Of a DNA stretch of 6,189 nucleotides, positions 5,780 to 6,189 are shown in pieces. The notes under the pieces were generated by a model. The model was given only the letters and a program-made list of their open reading frames with translations. It was not told where the DNA came from and searched no databases. The position numbers were made by a program, and so were the translations under genes. The stretch spans positions 1-6,189 of the forward strand of contig CAMWJM010000080.1 in the NCBI GenBank assembly GCA_947174575.1, written 5' to 3'. Numbering within the stretch: the first letter of the stretch is position 1; each line of letters starts with the position of its first letter. The DNA is from an uncultured Alistipes sp. GTDB taxonomy: Bacteria > Bacteroidota > Bacteroidia > Bacteroidales > Rikenellaceae.

Positions 5780-5912
5780 AATCTCTTTCCGCAAAAATTA
5801 TGATCAATTCGACCGATCTTACAACCCCTGTGATCGGCTTGCCTATGTCGATCGATCCGGATGCTTATAAATAAGGTGTTCGGAATTTCTTTTTCGACCT
5901 CCTGCCTTACAA
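5780..5912. other. Intergenic region between the LacI-family regulator gene and the DedA-like gene
   Basis: This 133-bp stretch must hold the end of the regulator transcript and any promoter for the DedA-like pair. No exact TAnnTTTG is found on the minus strand; AATTTTTG (plus 5792-5799) is one base off but abuts the ribosome site. A 6-bp inverted repeat (5813-5818 with 5832-5837, 13-nt loop), five GATC tetramers between 5802 and 5857, and a CTTAT-AA-ATAAG palindrome at 5864-5875 are the only structures seen. None is a convincing terminator. Confidence 0.5.
5783..5790 (-). promoter_or_regulatory. Shine-Dalgarno-like site that decides the YqaA/DedA start
   Basis: The minus strand reads GGAAAGAG, with three bases before the ATG at 5779-5777. 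It is the clearest purine-rich ribosome site seen near any start in this window, where most genes have only A-rich leaders. If the upstream TTG were used, this site would lie inside the coding region, so it supports the shorter protein. Confidence 0.55.
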
Positions 5913-6189
5913 TCACTCCTCCGCGGATGCGGGTTCCGGGCGGAGCATGCCGACCGAATCCTTGACCACCAAATGTACGGGAAGCTCGATATGCGTGCCG
6001 GATTCGCCCGAGCCGTCGATCTGCTGCACGAGAATCTTGATCGCCAGCAACCCCATTTCGTTGACGGGCTGGCTGACGTGCGTAATGGCGGGATCCAGGA
6101 AATCGAAATATTTCGAACCGTCGAACGACACGAGCGAAATATCGTCGGGAATGCGTAAATCGGCCTCCTTGATCGCTTTCAAGGCACCC
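5913..6189 (-). CDS. LacI/GalR-family transcription regulator, C-terminal part (runs off right edge)
   Basis: The last 91 codons are visible, beginning GALKAIKEADLRIPDDISLV and continuing SFDGSKYFDFLDPAITHVSQP. This is the signature of the periplasmic-binding-protein-like effector domain of LacI regulators (GAlxAlxxxGlxIPxDisvvgFDd, then pxlTtVxQP). It ends with HLVVKDSVG and a short acidic tail to the TGA at 5915-5913. The DNA-binding helix-turn-helix and most ligand-contacting residues lie outside the window, so the effector sugar and targets are unknown. No in-window start is credible; the TTG near 6182 lies inside the domain. It may or may not be co-transcribed with the downstream DedA-like gene 133 bp away. 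Confidence 0.93.
   Translation of the reverse strand, partial: GALKAIKEADLRIPDDISLVSFDGSKYFDFLDPAITHVSQPVNEMGLLAIKILVQQIDGSGESGTHIELPVHLVVKDSVGMLRPEPASAEE

Noticed and set aside
5813..5837. CCGATC/GATCGG inverted repeat as a terminator for the LacI-type regulator gene
   Set aside because: Six pairs with a 13-nt loop and no T-tract, about 75 bp beyond the stop; not convincing.

Overview
This window looks like ordinary chromosome from a GC-rich member of the Bacteroidota, most plausibly an Alistipes-like gut anaerobe. The genus is an inference. The grounds are the protein types, A-rich leaders with little Shine-Dalgarno signal, and at least three matches to the Bacteroidota -7 promoter element TAnnTTTG, one of them paired with a -33 TTTG.

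Layout, left to right. Positions 1-1297 hold a tight three-gene minus-strand operon: cytidine deaminase (cdd), a compact RluA-family pseudouridine synthase, and the first 52 codons of D-aminoacyl-tRNA deacylase (dtd), which runs off the left edge. The gaps are 2 bp and then a 4-bp ATGA overlap. Its promoter lies at 1388-1420. A 13-bp hairpin at 1477-1506 separates it from the upstream minus-strand gene, a secreted SIMPL-domain (DUF541) protein (1526-2224). Next on the same strand is a TrmA/RumA-family RNA uracil-C5 methyltransferase with an iron-sulfur cluster (2277-3689).

A 214-bp divergent intergenic region separates the methyltransferase from a plus-strand bacterial ferritin (3904-4428). 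Ferritin ends in a strong 15-bp terminator hairpin that also faces the convergent minus-strand pair beyond it: a small YqaA/DedA-type membrane protein (5321-5779), followed after 2 bp by a DUF5131 (phage Gp37/Gp68-like) three-cysteine protein (4587-5318). The right edge holds the C-terminal 91 codons of a LacI-family transcription regulator on the minus strand.

By theme the content is RNA modification and quality control (pseudouridine synthase, uracil methyltransferase, Dtd), pyrimidine salvage (Cdd), iron storage (ferritin) and two poorly understood genes (SIMPL, DUF5131). I see no CRISPR array, insertion sequence, tRNA or rRNA gene, or recognisable defence or phage module. No previously undescribed system stands out. 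The least-understood item is the DUF5131 protein coupled to a DedA-like membrane protein.
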